Origin: JAMXLO01 sp963819855 | GTDB lineage: Bacteria > Pseudomonadota > Alphaproteobacteria > Acetobacterales > Acetobacteraceae | Length of the DNA stretch: 64,000 nt | Reading direction: 5' to 3' | Assembly (NCBI GenBank): GCA_963819855.1 | Contig: CAWFYC010000012.1 | Coordinates: 3,659 to 67,658, forward strand | In this document: one piece after another, positions 43,652-53,222 of the stretch | Position numbering within the stretch: position 1 is the stretch's first letter | Layout of the letters: each line of letters starts with the position of its first letter | Notes under the pieces: generated by a model | What the model saw: only the letters and a program-made list of their open reading frames with translations | Told to the model about the DNA's origin: nothing | The model's database searches: none | Program-made: the position numbers and the translations under genes

Positions 43652-45753
43652 GCGACACGTTGCCGCTGTCGATTCAGAACAACCGCCGCATGGAGAAGTG
43701 GCTTCGTTTCGCGCCGGATCGTACGGTGCGTCTGGCGGTGGGCAAGGTGGAGCTGGGTCAGGGCAACGTCACGGCGCTGGCACAGATCGCGGCCGACGAG
43801 CTGGACGTGGATCTGCAACGCATCGCAGTACTGTCGGGCGACACCGAGGATGCACCGGACGAAGGCCAGACGACGTCGAGCCAGTCGATCGAGGTGTCCG
43901 GTCGTTCGGTGCGGCTGGTCTCGGCGGAATTGCGTGCGCGGGTATTGGATCGGTTGGCGCGGCGGCTGAATTGCAGTCCGGCGGAGCTGTCGGTGGAGGA
44001 TGGGGTGTTTCGGCGCGGCGATGCGCCGACCGGGCATGACTATTGGAACTTCGCCACGGCGGAAGACTTCGCCCATGACATCGAAGGCAACGCGCCGATT
44101 AAACCGCATACGGCCTATCGCTATGTCGGCAAGCCGATGCCGCGGCGCGATCTGCCGGCGAAGGTGGCGGGTGCGGCGTTCGTGCACGACATGGTGCGGC
44201 CGGACCTGCTGCACGCGCGCATTCTGCGTCAGCCGTGCCGCGGTGCGCGGCTTGTGTCGATAAACGAGGACGCGTTGCGGCGCGCCGAACGTGGCGATTT
44301 CCAAATCGTGCGGGTTGGCGAGTTCGTTGCGTTTGTCGGCAGTGATGAAACCGTCGTGCAGCGCGCCGCCGCGGCCGCACCGCAACATGCGAAGTGGGAC
44401 AACGTGCCGCAGATTGTCTCCGCACAGCAGGAGGCGGCGTGGCTGGTCGGCCAGGCGTCAAATGATCGGGTGCTGGGGACCGACGTTGCGCCGGCGGAAA
44501 CGAACGTGGTGACAGCGAGTTTTTCGCGCCCTTATGTCGCGCACGCTTCCATTGCGCCGTCCTGTGCGCTGGCGGAGTACCGCAACGGGCATCTGTCGGT
44601 GTGGTCGCACACCCAGGGCGTCTACCCGCTGCGTGCCGCGCTTTCGAACGTGCTGGGCATTTCGCAGGACGCGATCACCGTGCGGCACGCGCATGGCGCG
44701 GGCTGCTACGGTCATAACGGCGCGGACGACGTTGCGGTGGATGCGGCGGTGATCGCGCTGCAGGTCCCCGACCATTGCATCCGCGTGCAATGGCGCCGTG
44801 AGGAGGAGTTCGGCTTCGAGCCGCTCGGTTCGGCGATGCACGTGACGCTGCGTGCCGCGCTGGACGAGGCGGGAAAACCCGTGGACTGGACTGCGGAAAT
44901 CTGGTCGGCGACGCATGTGCAGCGACCGAGCAGCGGCGGCAACATGCTGACCCACGAGGCGCTGCCGACGCCGCCACCGGATCCGCGCCCCACCGATCCG
45001 CCGGAGGCGAACGGTGGCGGCGGCACGCGCAACGCGTTCGTGCTGTACGATGTCGCGGTGAAGCGGGTGGTGCATCACCTGGTGCTGCGTGCGCCGGTGC
45101 GCACCTCGGCGCTGCGCGGCCTTGGCGCGCTGCCGAACGTGTTCGCGATCGAGTGCTTCATCGACGAACTGGCGGAACGTGCCGGTGTCGATCCGGTGGC
45201 CTACCGGTTATCGATGCTCTCCGATCCGCGTGCGCGGCGGCTGATCGAGAATATCGCGCAACGCTGCGACTGGTCGGCGCGCGGACCGGCGGGAAGCGGT
45301 CGAGGACTGGGTCTCGGCTGGGCGCGCTACAAGAACCGCGCGGCCTATGCCGCGGTCGCGGTGGAACTTGAAGTCGATCAGGAGGTGCGGCTGCGCCGCG
45401 TCTGGTGTGCCGCCGATGCGGGGTTGGTGATCAATCCCGACGGCGCGCGCAATCAGCTCGAGGGTGGCATCGTGCAGGCGGCCAGCATGACGCTGAAGGA
45501 ACAGGTGCGGATGGAGGGCGACGGGATCACATCGCTCGACTGGGAGAGTTATCCGATCCTGCGCTTCTCTGAAGTACCGGAGATCGAAACGGAAATAATC
45601 CACGCGCCGGATCTGCCGACGCTCGGCATGGGCGAGTGCACGTTCGGTCCCACCGCCGCCGCGATCGGCAACGCGGTGGCGCATGCGCTCGGGACACGCA
45701 TTCGCGACATGCCGTTCACCGGGGAGAAAGTTGCGGCGGCTTTGTTGCAGTAG
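43648..45753 (+). CDS. Molybdopterin-binding large subunit of an aldehyde/xanthine-oxidase-family dehydrogenase (IorB-like)
   Basis: 701 residues. N-terminal VELGQGNVTALAQIAADELD, then GQTTSSQSIEVSGRSVR, the aldehyde oxidase hammerhead region PAKVAGAAFVHDMV, and RAPVRTSALRGLGALPNVFA. The catalytic Glu lies in GMGECTFGPTAAAIGNA. There is no FAD subunit, as in isoquinoline 1-oxidoreductase. The ATG at 43648 overlaps the small-subunit stop. Substrate unknown; the nearby aminotransferase makes an N-heterocycle or amino-acid pathway possible. Confidence 0.87.
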   Translation: MSDTLPLSIQNNRRMEKWLRFAPDRTVRLAVGKVELGQGNVTALAQIAADELDVDLQRIAVLSGDTEDAPDEGQTTSSQSIEVSGRSVRLVSAELRARVLDRLARRLNCSPAELSVEDGVFRRGDAPTGHDYWNFATAEDFAHDIEGNAPIKPHTAYRYVGKPMPRRDLPAKVAGAAFVHDMVRPDLLHARILRQPCRGARLVSINEDALRRAERGDFQIVRVGEFVAFVGSDETVVQRAAAAAPQHAKWDNVPQIVSAQQEAAWLVGQASNDRVLGTDVAPAETNVVTASFSRPYVAHASIAPSCALAEYRNGHLSVWSHTQGVYPLRAALSNVLGISQDAITVRHAHGAGCYGHNGADDVAVDAAVIALQVPDHCIRVQWRREEEFGFEPLGSAMHVTLRAALDEAGKPVDWTAEIWSATHVQRPSSGGNMLTHEALPTPPPDPRPTDPPEANGGGGTRNAFVLYDVAVKRVVHHLVLRAPVRTSALRGLGALPNVFAIECFIDELAERAGVDPVAYRLSMLSDPRARRLIENIAQRCDWSARGPAGSGRGLGLGWARYKNRAAYAAVAVELEVDQEVRLRRVWCAADAGLVINPDGARNQLEGGIVQAASMTLKEQVRMEGDGITSLDWESYPILRFSEVPEIETEIIHAPDLPTLGMGECTFGPTAAAIGNAVAHALGTRIRDMPFTGEKVAAALLQ

Positions 45754-45792
45754 GACAAGTCTGTCATTGCGGGGTCCGCACCGACCGGCGTA

Positions 45793-46725
45793 TCACGCTT
45801 TCACCGCTACCGGCATTCCATATCGCTGGACGAACTCCGTCGCCTCCTCGCGGGTTGCCAATGACGGCTGGGCACCCAGTCGCGTCACCGCCAATCCCGC
45901 GGCAGCGGCGGCGAAGCCGAGACTGTCCGCGACGCTACGGTGCTCGGCCAGGCCGGCCGCCAGTGCGCCGATATAGGCATCGCCGGCCGCCGTGGTATCG
46001 ACGGCCTGCACCTCGACGGCGGGACAACGCAACGCACCGCCGGCATCGCAGTACAGCGCCCCTTCGCCACCCAGCGTGATCAGCGCGGCGCGCGCACCCA
46101 GCGCCACCAGATGTCGCGCTGCCTCGTGCGCATCGTCGCTGCCGGTGAGCGCCGCCGCCTCGGTTTCGTTCGGCACGATGATGTCGATCAGCCGCAGTAG
46201 CGCGGGCATCACGGGACGTGCCGGTGCCGGATTGAGCACGATGAACCATCCCGCCATGCGCGCGGCGCGGATCGCGTGCGCGTTCACGTCCTCCGGTATC
46301 TCGTGCTGCAGCAGCAGGATCCCTGGCCCGTCGGCGCCGGCCAGCGCGCGATCCACCAGCGCCGTGTCGCAGGCGGCATTGGCGCCGGAGATCACCACGA
46401 TCGTATTGGCGCCGGCTGCATCGATGGTGATCAGCGCGGTACCGGTCGGATGTGCCACCGTCTGCACGGCGTCGCAGCGCACGCCGTCACGCCCCAGCCC
46501 GGCGACCAGATCGCGGCCGAACTGATCATCGCCCACACAGCCGGTCATTGCCACCCGCGCGCCGAGCCGCGCAGCGGCAACCGCCTGATTTGCGCCCTTG
46601 CCGCCGGCGGCGGTGAAGAAGTCGGTGCCGAACACCGTCTGGCCGGCGAGCGGCAATCGCTGGCACCGGGCTACCAGATCCATGTTCAGACTGCCGATCA
46701 CCATGACCGGTTTCGCAATCGTCAT
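45793..46725 (-). CDS. rbsK: Ribokinase
   Basis: 310 residues, PfkB family. The start VMVIGSLNMDLVARCQRLP, the sugar-binding FFTAAGGKGANQAVAAARLG, ITLGGEGALY and the ATP/catalytic motif VDTTAAGDAYIGALAAGLA with its Asp are all present. It phosphorylates ribose at C5. No rbs transporter is adjacent. It is convergent with the molybdenum enzyme and divergent from the histidine kinase. Confidence 0.88.
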   Translation of the reverse strand: MTIAKPVMVIGSLNMDLVARCQRLPLAGQTVFGTDFFTAAGGKGANQAVAAARLGARVAMTGCVGDDQFGRDLVAGLGRDGVRCDAVQTVAHPTGTALITIDAAGANTIVVISGANAACDTALVDRALAGADGPGILLLQHEIPEDVNAHAIRAARMAGWFIVLNPAPARPVMPALLRLIDIIVPNETEAAALTGSDDAHEAARHLVALGARAALITLGGEGALYCDAGGALRCPAVEVQAVDTTAAGDAYIGALAAGLAEHRSVADSLGFAAAAAGLAVTRLGAQPSLATREEATEFVQRYGMPVAVKA

Positions 46726-46854
46726 CGGCTTGCTCGCATACTGTAATCACGCCGGTGTGAGCGTCGCGTGGTGTGCATCTGGCGACGCCACCCGTACTAT
46801 GACATCAGTGGTTGCGCCAACTCGATCGAGGATATCGGGGAGACGACGTCAGAA

Positions 46855-49047
46855 ATGAGCGAAAGCAGCGGCAGAGCCGGGGCACCGTGGGCCTTGCGGG
46901 GCATGGTCCTCGCGTCGGTTCTGGTCCCGTTGCTGGTGTTCGCCGGTGGCGGTTGGCTGGCCTGGCGCAACACTATACGCGATGCGAGCACAACCCTCGG
47001 AAGCGCGCTCGCGGTCTCGGACGAGCAGGCGACGCGTGTGCTGGATACGCACGTCCTGCTTGGCAACCGGATCAACGATCTGCTCGGCGATCTGTCCGAC
47101 GATGCGATCACTGCGCGCGAACGCGAACTGCACGATCGGCTTGCCGCAATGATCGCCGGCTACAGCCAGGTGACCGCGGTCGTGGTGACCGGAGCGGACG
47201 GACACGCGCTGGTTGCGAACACGCGGTTTCCCGCGGATCATCGCATCGATTTCAGCGACCGGGGATATTTCATCGCCCTGCGCAACGGTGATGCGCCATT
47301 CCAGATCGGCGGCGTCGTGCGTGGCCGGCTGTCGCAGACCGACGTGTTCACAGTCGCGATTCGCCGCGGCGATCCGATGCATTTCGCCGGCGCCATCCTG
47401 GTCGGCGTGTCGCCCGGCTATTTCAGCAAGTTCGATCGTGATATGTTCGGTGGCGATCCGGACTATACCGCGCATGTATTGCGCGAAGACGGCACACCGA
47501 TCGCCGGCTATCCTGAAACGACCCCGGCCGAGGGCAGCCCGCGTGACCAGTTGCTGGCGGATGTCATTGCCCAGGCCTCACCTGGCGGACTGGTGCGCGG
47601 CACGTCGTCGGTTGACGGGACCGAGCGCGCGGTCGCCTATCGCCGGCTGGCGAATTATCCGATCTACGTCACGGTCGGCCGTCGCTGGAGTTCGGTGATC
47701 GGCGAATGGCGCAGCATCATGGCCACGCATCTGATCTTTGGCATTCCGGCAACGCTGAGCCTCCTCGCGCTCAGCCTGCTGGCGATGCGGCAGTGGCACC
47801 GGCAGCAAGACACATTGGAACAACTGCAGGACGAGGTGCGCCGGCGCGAGGTGGCGGAGGAAACGCTGCGCCAGTCTCAGAAGATGGAAGCGGTCGGCCG
47901 TCTCACCGGCGGCATCGCACACGACTTCAACAACCATCTGACGGTGATCAGCAGCAACATCGAACTTCTGCAGCGCAGGCTGCCGCCGGACAGCAGTTCG
48001 CTCACCCGGCTGACCGAGGCGGCGATGGCCGGCGTGCAGCGCGCCGCGACGCTGACGCATCGCTTGCTCGCCTTCTCACGGCAGCAGCCGCTGGAGCCGG
48101 AGCCGCTGGATGTCAGCCGGCTGGTGTCCAGCATGTCCGACCTGCTGCGGCGAACGCTGGGTGAGCACATCGCGATCGAGACCGTGCTCGCCGGTGGACT
48201 GTGGCAGACGCAGGTCGATGCCAACCAGCTCGAGAACGTGCTACTCAATCTCGCGGTGAACGCGCGCGATGCGATGCCGGCCGGCGGCAGATTGACGATC
48301 GAGACGGCAAATGCGCATTTGGATCAGCCCTATGCCGCTGCGAACGCCGAGGTGACGGCGGGACAGTACGTGATGCTCGGAGTCACCGACACCGGTTGCG
48401 GGATGACGGCCGAAGTGATCAGCAAGGCGTTCGAGCCATTCTTCACCACCAAGCCGCTTGGTCAGGGCACCGGTCTCGGCCTTTCCATGGTGTACGGCTT
48501 CGTCAAACAGTCGGGTGGCCACGTGGCGATCTACAGCGAGCCTGGCGAGGGCAGCACGATCAAGGTCTATCTGCCGCGCTTCATCCGTCCGGAGACGCAG
48601 CCGGCTGGCACACGCAAACCCGCGGCGTCGGCGCATCCGCGCGGCAGCGGCGAGACGATCCTGGTGGTGGAAGACGACGAAGCGGTGCGCCGTGCCTCGG
48701 TCGAGGCGCTGCGCGACATCGGTTATGAGGTGCTCGAGGCGGGCGACGCGATGGAGGGCGTGCGGCTGATCGTCGATCACGGCGGCATCGACCTGCTGTT
48801 CACCGATATCGGGTTGCCGGGAGGCGTGAATGGCCGGGCGCTGGCGGATGCAGCGCGCAGCGCGCAGCCTGGCGTGCGCGTGTTGTTCACCACCGGCTAC
48901 ACCCGCAACGCAGTTCTGCACAACGGTGTGCTGGACCACGACGTGCACTTCATTGCCAAACCGTTCAATCTGGATGTGCTGGCGGAGAAGGTTCGCGAGG
49001 TGCTCGCGGCACCCGGCAGCGTGGCACGGTCAAAGGTGGACGGATGA
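46855..49047 (+). CDS. Hybrid sensor histidine kinase/response regulator
   Basis: 730 residues. Two membrane segments near residues 20-40 and 295-315 flank a periplasmic Cache-like sensor (DHRIDFSDRGYFIALRNGD). The phospho-acceptor His lies in GRLTGGIAHDFNNHLTVISS. The ATPase has N (NLAVNARDAMPAG), G1 (DTGCGM) and G2 (QGTGLGLSMVYG). A receiver follows with TILVVEDDEAVRR and the acceptor Asp in LLFTDIGLPGG. ATG at 46855 is chosen over the earlier in-frame one at 46768. The DUF4337 gene overlaps by ATGA. The signal is unknown. Confidence 0.9.
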   Translation: MSESSGRAGAPWALRGMVLASVLVPLLVFAGGGWLAWRNTIRDASTTLGSALAVSDEQATRVLDTHVLLGNRINDLLGDLSDDAITARERELHDRLAAMIAGYSQVTAVVVTGADGHALVANTRFPADHRIDFSDRGYFIALRNGDAPFQIGGVVRGRLSQTDVFTVAIRRGDPMHFAGAILVGVSPGYFSKFDRDMFGGDPDYTAHVLREDGTPIAGYPETTPAEGSPRDQLLADVIAQASPGGLVRGTSSVDGTERAVAYRRLANYPIYVTVGRRWSSVIGEWRSIMATHLIFGIPATLSLLALSLLAMRQWHRQQDTLEQLQDEVRRREVAEETLRQSQKMEAVGRLTGGIAHDFNNHLTVISSNIELLQRRLPPDSSSLTRLTEAAMAGVQRAATLTHRLLAFSRQQPLEPEPLDVSRLVSSMSDLLRRTLGEHIAIETVLAGGLWQTQVDANQLENVLLNLAVNARDAMPAGGRLTIETANAHLDQPYAAANAEVTAGQYVMLGVTDTGCGMTAEVISKAFEPFFTTKPLGQGTGLGLSMVYGFVKQSGGHVAIYSEPGEGSTIKVYLPRFIRPETQPAGTRKPAASAHPRGSGETILVVEDDEAVRRASVEALRDIGYEVLEAGDAMEGVRLIVDHGGIDLLFTDIGLPGGVNGRALADAARSAQPGVRVLFTTGYTRNAVLHNGVLDHDVHFIAKPFNLDVLAEKVREVLAAPGSVARSKVDG

Positions 49048-49613
49048 GCGAAGCGATCGAAACAGCGCGCGACGGGATCGAACACGCGCATCACGAACCC
49101 GGCCCGCACACCGATACCACGGCGCGTCGCATTGCGGTGCTGATCGCGGTGCTTGCCGCGGCACTGGCGCTGTCCGAAATGGGCGAGAAGGGTGCGCAGA
49201 ACGCTTACCTGACGTATCACATCGCGCTGTCGGACGATTGGGCATTCTACCAGGCGAAGAATGCGCGTGCGACCGCATGGGCGACGCAGGCGGGCATTCT
49301 CGCCAATCTGCCGAACGCCGCCGACGCTGGACCGCAGGCAGAGATCAAGCGGGCGAAAGAGTCCGAGGCGCGACTGCGCGACGAGCCTGGGGGCGACGGA
49401 ATGAAGCAGCTCGAAGCGCGGGCAAAGACGAACACGGCGGCGCGCGACGAGGCGTTCCACCGCTACCATAAACTGGAGCTGGTGGTGGGCGCGCTGCAGA
49501 TCGCCATCGTGCTGGCATCGGTGGCAGTGGTGACTCGCATCCTGGCGTTAGCGGTCGGTGCCGGTGTGATCGGCGCCATCGCCGCGGGATTCGGGCTGTT
49601 CATCAGTTTCTGA
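49044..49613 (+). CDS. DUF4337 family membrane protein
   Basis: 189 residues. Two or three hydrophobic segments: RIAVLIAVLAAALALSEMGE, and at the end VVGALQIAIVLASVAVVTRI and VGAGVIGAIAAGFGLFI. WAFYQAKNARATAWATQ between them is typical of DUF4337. The ATG overlaps the kinase stop, so the two are co-translated. Function unknown. Confidence 0.83.
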   Translation: MSEAIETARDGIEHAHHEPGPHTDTTARRIAVLIAVLAAALALSEMGEKGAQNAYLTYHIALSDDWAFYQAKNARATAWATQAGILANLPNAADAGPQAEIKRAKESEARLRDEPGGDGMKQLEARAKTNTAARDEAFHRYHKLELVVGALQIAIVLASVAVVTRILALAVGAGVIGAIAAGFGLFISF

Positions 49614-49635
49614 TCGGGCAGCACAGGAGGATAAT

Positions 49636-49677
49636 CTCCCCCTCCCTTGTTGGAGGGGGTTGAGGGGAGGGGGCCGG
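49636..49677. repeat. GC-rich inverted repeat after the DUF4337 gene
   Basis: CTCCCCCTCCCTTGTTGG with TTGGAGGGGGTTGAGGGGAG forms a hairpin; same family as 13593-13684. It may end the upstream unit before the tRNA promoter. Confidence 0.6.
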
Positions 49678-49703
49678 CTTCCTTTGCTTCTTTGCCTAAT
49701 CGG

Positions 49704-49732
49704 TTGACGCGCCAGCGCGTGAGGGCTACATC
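49704..49732 (+). promoter_or_regulatory. Promoter of tRNA-Leu
   Basis: TTGACG (49704-49709), a 17-base spacer and TACATC (49727-49732) lie just before the tRNA. Expected start near 49739. Confidence 0.65.
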
Positions 49733-49742
49733 GCGCGCCCTT

Positions 49743-49829
49743 GCCCAGGTGGCGGAATTGGTAGACGCGCAGGTTTCAGGTACCTGTGGCCGCAAGGTCG
49801 TGGAAGTTCGAGTCTTCTCCTGGGCACCA
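49743..49829 (+). tRNA. tRNA-Leu (CAG)
   Basis: The acceptor arm GCCCAGG pairs with CCTGGGC, followed by encoded CCA at 49827-49829. The D arm is GGCGGAATTGGTAGACGC, the anticodon loop TTCAGGT gives CAG between CAGGT and ACCTG, a class II variable arm is present, and the T arm has GTTCGAGTC. 87 nucleotides, as expected for leucine. Confidence 0.97.
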
Positions 49830-49834
49830 AATTC

Positions 49835-50488
49835 GTGAGCACCACCCAGTTCATGCCAGGCGGCACCATCCATCTGCATCGGCACGACCTGCCGGAAGCC
49901 CAGACGCTGGGTTCCGTCATTGCGGTGGACACCGAGACCATGGGCCTGAACCCGCACCGCGACCGGCTCTGCCTGGTGCAGCTGTCCGCCGGCGATGGTC
50001 ACGCTCATCTGGTGCAGTTGATCCCGCCCGCGCTCGGCGGTCACGGCTACGACTGTCCCAACCTGCGCCGCCTGCTTGCCGACCCCGGCACGATGAAGCT
50101 GATGCACTTCGCCCGCTTCGACGTCGCGATGCTGCAGCACAGGCTTGGCATCACCGTGGCCCCGGTGCGCTGCACCAAGATCGCCGCTCGACTGACGCGC
50201 ACCTTCACCGACCGTCACGGCCTGAAAGACCTGAGCAAGGAACTGCTCGGCGTCGATCTTTCCAAGCAGCAGCAGACCTCCGATTGGGGCGCGGTCGAGC
50301 TGACCGCCGAACAGCTCGCCTACGCCGCGTCCGACGTGCTGCACCTGCACGCGCTGTGGGCGAAGCTGGAGGCGCTGCTGGTTCGCGAGGGGCGCCTGGA
50401 GCTGGCTGAGGCCTGCTTCCGCTTTCTACCCGCCCGCGCCCGACTCGATCTGCTCGGCTACGAGCAGCCTGATATTTTTGCGCACTGA
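49835..50488 (+). CDS. rnd: Ribonuclease D-like DEDDy 3'-5' exonuclease
   Basis: 217 residues, the exonuclease domain only; E. coli RNase D is longer with HRDC domains. Active-site acids: Asp and Glu in AVDTETMGL, Asp in MHFARFDVAML, and the Tyr/Asp pair in YAASDVLHLHAL. It likely trims tRNA or other stable RNA 3' ends. The GTG at 49835 lies five bases after the tRNA; the ATG at 49853 is an alternative. It probably shares the tRNA transcript. Confidence 0.88.
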   Translation: MSTTQFMPGGTIHLHRHDLPEAQTLGSVIAVDTETMGLNPHRDRLCLVQLSAGDGHAHLVQLIPPALGGHGYDCPNLRRLLADPGTMKLMHFARFDVAMLQHRLGITVAPVRCTKIAARLTRTFTDRHGLKDLSKELLGVDLSKQQQTSDWGAVELTAEQLAYAASDVLHLHALWAKLEALLVREGRLELAEACFRFLPARARLDLLGYEQPDIFAH

Positions 50489-50578
50489 TCCGATCGCAAT
50501 CGGCAAAATTGGCACGATTCTTGTCAGCCTGAGATCATTCGGGTTGACCCTCACGCCGTCGCCGGTCAAAAGAGACTG

Positions 50579-51562
50579 ATGATCGTCGTCACCGCCACGA
50601 ATCCTGGAGACCTCGATGTCGCCCGATCTGTGTTGCACACCGAGGCGGCCGGACTGCACGCGCTCGCGGCAGGTCTGACTGCCAGTTTCGGCCGTGCCGT
50701 CGATCTGCTGGCATGCGTCACTGGCCGGGTGGTGGTCTCCGGCATGGGCAAGTCCGGGCTGGTTGCCCGCAAGATCGCTGCCACGCTGGCCTCCACCGGC
50801 ACGGCCGCCCTGTTCGTCCATCCCGCCGAGGCATCGCACGGCGACCTGGGCATGATCGTCCCGGGCGATGCCGTGCTCGCGCTGTCGAATTCCGGGGAGA
50901 CCGCCGAACTCGCCGATCTGGTCGCCCACTCCCGCCGGTTCGGTCTGCCGCTGGTGGCGATCACCGCGCGCTCGGGGTCCACGCTGGCCAGGGCCGCCGA
51001 TGTCGCCCTGACGCTGCCGGCAGCCGTGGAAGCCTGCCCTATGGGCCTCGCCCCGACGACCTCCACCACTATGCAGATGGCGCTCGGCGATGCGATCGCT
51101 GTGGCCTTGTTGACACGGCGCGGCTTCACCGCCGCCGACTTCCATCAGATCCATCCCGGTGGTCGGCTCGGTACCCGGCTCCGGCGTGTCCGTGACCTGA
51201 TGCACGACGGCGACGCGGTGCCGCTCGCCCCGCCCGAGACGCCGATGGATCGCGCGCTCCTGCTGATGACCGAGAAGCGGTTTGGCTGTCTCGGCGTCAT
51301 CGACGCCACCGGCAGGCTGATCGGCATCGTGACCGACGGCGACCTGCGCCGTGCGATGGGCCCCGATCTGCTGTCCCGCGACGTTGTCGATGTCATGACC
51401 AGGGCACCCAGGACGATTGCTCCCGACGCGTTGGCCGGCGAGGCTCTGCATGTCATGAACGCCTGGGAGCGCCCGATCACGTCCCTGTTCGTCGTGGATG
51501 CCGCCGACCGCCCCCTCGGTATCCTCCATATCCACGATCTATTGCGAGCGGGAGTCGTATGA
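50579..51562 (+). CDS. kdsD: D-arabinose-5-phosphate isomerase (KpsF/GutQ family)
   Basis: 327 residues. A SIS domain (RVVVSGMGKSGLVARKIAAT; VLALSNSGETAELADLV; the catalytic-His region EASHGDLGM) is followed by a pair of CBS domains (VRDLMHDGDAVPL; GCLGVIDATGRLIGIVTDGD). It converts ribulose 5-phosphate to arabinose 5-phosphate for KDO, feeding LPS synthesis. Its stop overlaps lptC (ATGA), followed by lptA and lptB, so this is an LPS operon. Confidence 0.93.
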   Translation: MIVVTATNPGDLDVARSVLHTEAAGLHALAAGLTASFGRAVDLLACVTGRVVVSGMGKSGLVARKIAATLASTGTAALFVHPAEASHGDLGMIVPGDAVLALSNSGETAELADLVAHSRRFGLPLVAITARSGSTLARAADVALTLPAAVEACPMGLAPTTSTTMQMALGDAIAVALLTRRGFTAADFHQIHPGGRLGTRLRRVRDLMHDGDAVPLAPPETPMDRALLLMTEKRFGCLGVIDATGRLIGIVTDGDLRRAMGPDLLSRDVVDVMTRAPRTIAPDALAGEALHVMNAWERPITSLFVVDAADRPLGILHIHDLLRAGVV

Positions 51563-52242
51563 CTCTCAGCCCGTTCCCCGATCGCTCCATACCCCGCCGG
51601 CCTGGGCGGCAACTGGTCGCCGCCGCCGCCGAACGCATCCGCCGGGTGCCTGATCCCGGCGGTCTGGCGCGCCGCCGCGTGGTCATCAACATCACCAAGT
51701 GGCTGCTGCCAGCCGTCGCGCTGGTGTTGCTCAGCACGATAGCGCTCTGGCCGCAGATCGGGCGCATGAGTGACAGCGCCCGCATTGCCTACCGGCGCAT
51801 GACTGCCGAGGTGGGCGGCGCCACGGTCACCGATGCACGTTATCGCGGTATCGATGAGCACGGTCGCCCGTACACCCTCACTGCGGTCACCGCCCAACAG
51901 GATGGCCCCGACCGCATCAATCTGACCACGCTGAAAGGTGACATCACCCTGGGCGACGGCACCTGGCTGATGCTGCAATCCAAACAGGGCGTGTTCCTCC
52001 AGCATTCCGGCCAGCTCGATCTGTCGCACGACGTCACACTCTATCGCGACGACGGCACGACATTGACCACTGCCAGCGCCGCGGTCGACCTGAAGAACGG
52101 CGCCGCCACCAGCGCCGAACCCACACACGCCGAAGGTCCGTTCGGCACCCTGGACGCTCAGGGTTTCACCCTCACCGACAAGGGCGCCGCCATCCAATTC
52201 GCCGGCCCTGCCCACCTGGTCCTGAACGGAGCGTCACCGTGA
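51559..52242 (+). CDS. lptC: LPS export protein LptC
   Basis: 227 residues. A single membrane anchor (TKWLLPAVALVLLSTIALWP) is followed by a periplasmic beta-jellyroll (RYRGIDEHGRPYTLTAVTA; GDGTWLMLQSKQGVF; VTLYRDDGTTLTTASAAVDL). It links LptBFG to LptA in the LPS bridge. The start overlaps kdsD by ATGA and lptA starts within its 3' end. Confidence 0.87.
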   Translation: MTLSPFPDRSIPRRPGRQLVAAAAERIRRVPDPGGLARRRVVINITKWLLPAVALVLLSTIALWPQIGRMSDSARIAYRRMTAEVGGATVTDARYRGIDEHGRPYTLTAVTAQQDGPDRINLTTLKGDITLGDGTWLMLQSKQGVFLQHSGQLDLSHDVTLYRDDGTTLTTASAAVDLKNGAATSAEPTHAEGPFGTLDAQGFTLTDKGAAIQFAGPAHLVLNGASP

Positions 52243-53222
52243 CACTCGGCGCGGCGGACGACACTCCCGTGCGGGCGACTGTTCCGCGGTGCACGACCAT
52301 TCTCGTGGCGGTACTGGCATTCGCGGTCAGCCTCCGCCCTGGTATGGGGCAGCAGTTGGACCTGGCCCATGGCGGGCCGATCTCGATCACCGCCAACGAG
52401 GGCATCGAATGGCGCCAGGAGCAGCGCGAGGTTATCGCGCGCGGCGATGCCAGGGCAGTCAGACAGAGTGTGACGGTGGCGGCGGATCGGCTGACCGCAT
52501 TTTATCGACCGAAAAACGGTGCGGCCGTGCAGCCGGCACAGAGCGTCGCCAACGGCGCGGATACCGGCGGCAATGAGATCTACCGCGTGCAGGCTGAAGG
52601 CAATGTGCGGATCTTCACCCCGACGGATCAGGCGCAGGGCGATCGCGCGGTCTATGATATGGACCAGGCAGTACTGGTGATGACCGGGCGCAACCTGAAG
52701 CTCACCACGCCGAACGACGTGCTGACCGCGCGGGACAGCCTGGAATATTGGTCGCTGAAGCACATGGCGGTGGCGCGCGGCAATGCTGTGGTGGTGACCA
52801 ACGATGGGCGGCGGGTCGCGGCGGACACGCTGGTTGCCTACACCACCGAGGCACCGCCGACGCCTACCCAGCAGCAGCAACCGCCAAAACAGCAGCAGAC
52901 GCCCGAGGATCCGCTGGCCGCGTCCGGCAAGCTGCAGAAGGTGGAGGCGTTCGGCAACGTCACGGTCCGCACCGTGACCGATACCGCGATCGGCGATCGG
53001 GCCGTCTATGTGCCCGACAGCGGCATCGCGCGGCTGGCGGGGCGCGTGCGCATCACCCGCGGCGAAAATCAGCTCGATGGATCGGAGGCCGAGGTCAACA
53101 TGAAAACCGGCATTGCACGGCTGCTGTCTGGTACAGGCGAGCGGGTTCAGGGTTTGGTGTTGCCGAATGATACCACCGCCCAGCAATTGAACGGACAGGC
53201 TCCGACGGGGGCGCCGAAATGA
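52239..53222 (+). CDS. lptA: LptA/OstA-like LPS-transport protein
   Basis: 327 residues. A hydrophobic signal (TTILVAVLAFAVSLRPGMG) leads to an OstA/LptA-like beta-jellyroll (ISITANEGIEWRQEQREVIA; GDARAVRQSVTVAADRL; AEGNVRIFTPTDQAQGDRAV; RVRITRGENQLDGSEAEVNM). It is longer than E. coli LptA because of an insertion with a Pro/Gln-rich run (TPTQQQQPPKQQQTPEDP). GTG start at 52239. The gene overlaps lptC before it and lptB after it. Confidence 0.87.
   Translation: MTLGAADDTPVRATVPRCTTILVAVLAFAVSLRPGMGQQLDLAHGGPISITANEGIEWRQEQREVIARGDARAVRQSVTVAADRLTAFYRPKNGAAVQPAQSVANGADTGGNEIYRVQAEGNVRIFTPTDQAQGDRAVYDMDQAVLVMTGRNLKLTTPNDVLTARDSLEYWSLKHMAVARGNAVVVTNDGRRVAADTLVAYTTEAPPTPTQQQQPPKQQQTPEDPLAASGKLQKVEAFGNVTVRTVTDTAIGDRAVYVPDSGIARLAGRVRITRGENQLDGSEAEVNMKTGIARLLSGTGERVQGLVLPNDTTAQQLNGQAPTGAPK

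Noticed and set aside
49743..49829. tRNA-Leu as a phage or island attachment site
   Set aside because: No integrase, no repeated tRNA end and no atypical DNA follow; the next genes are rnd and the LPS operon.
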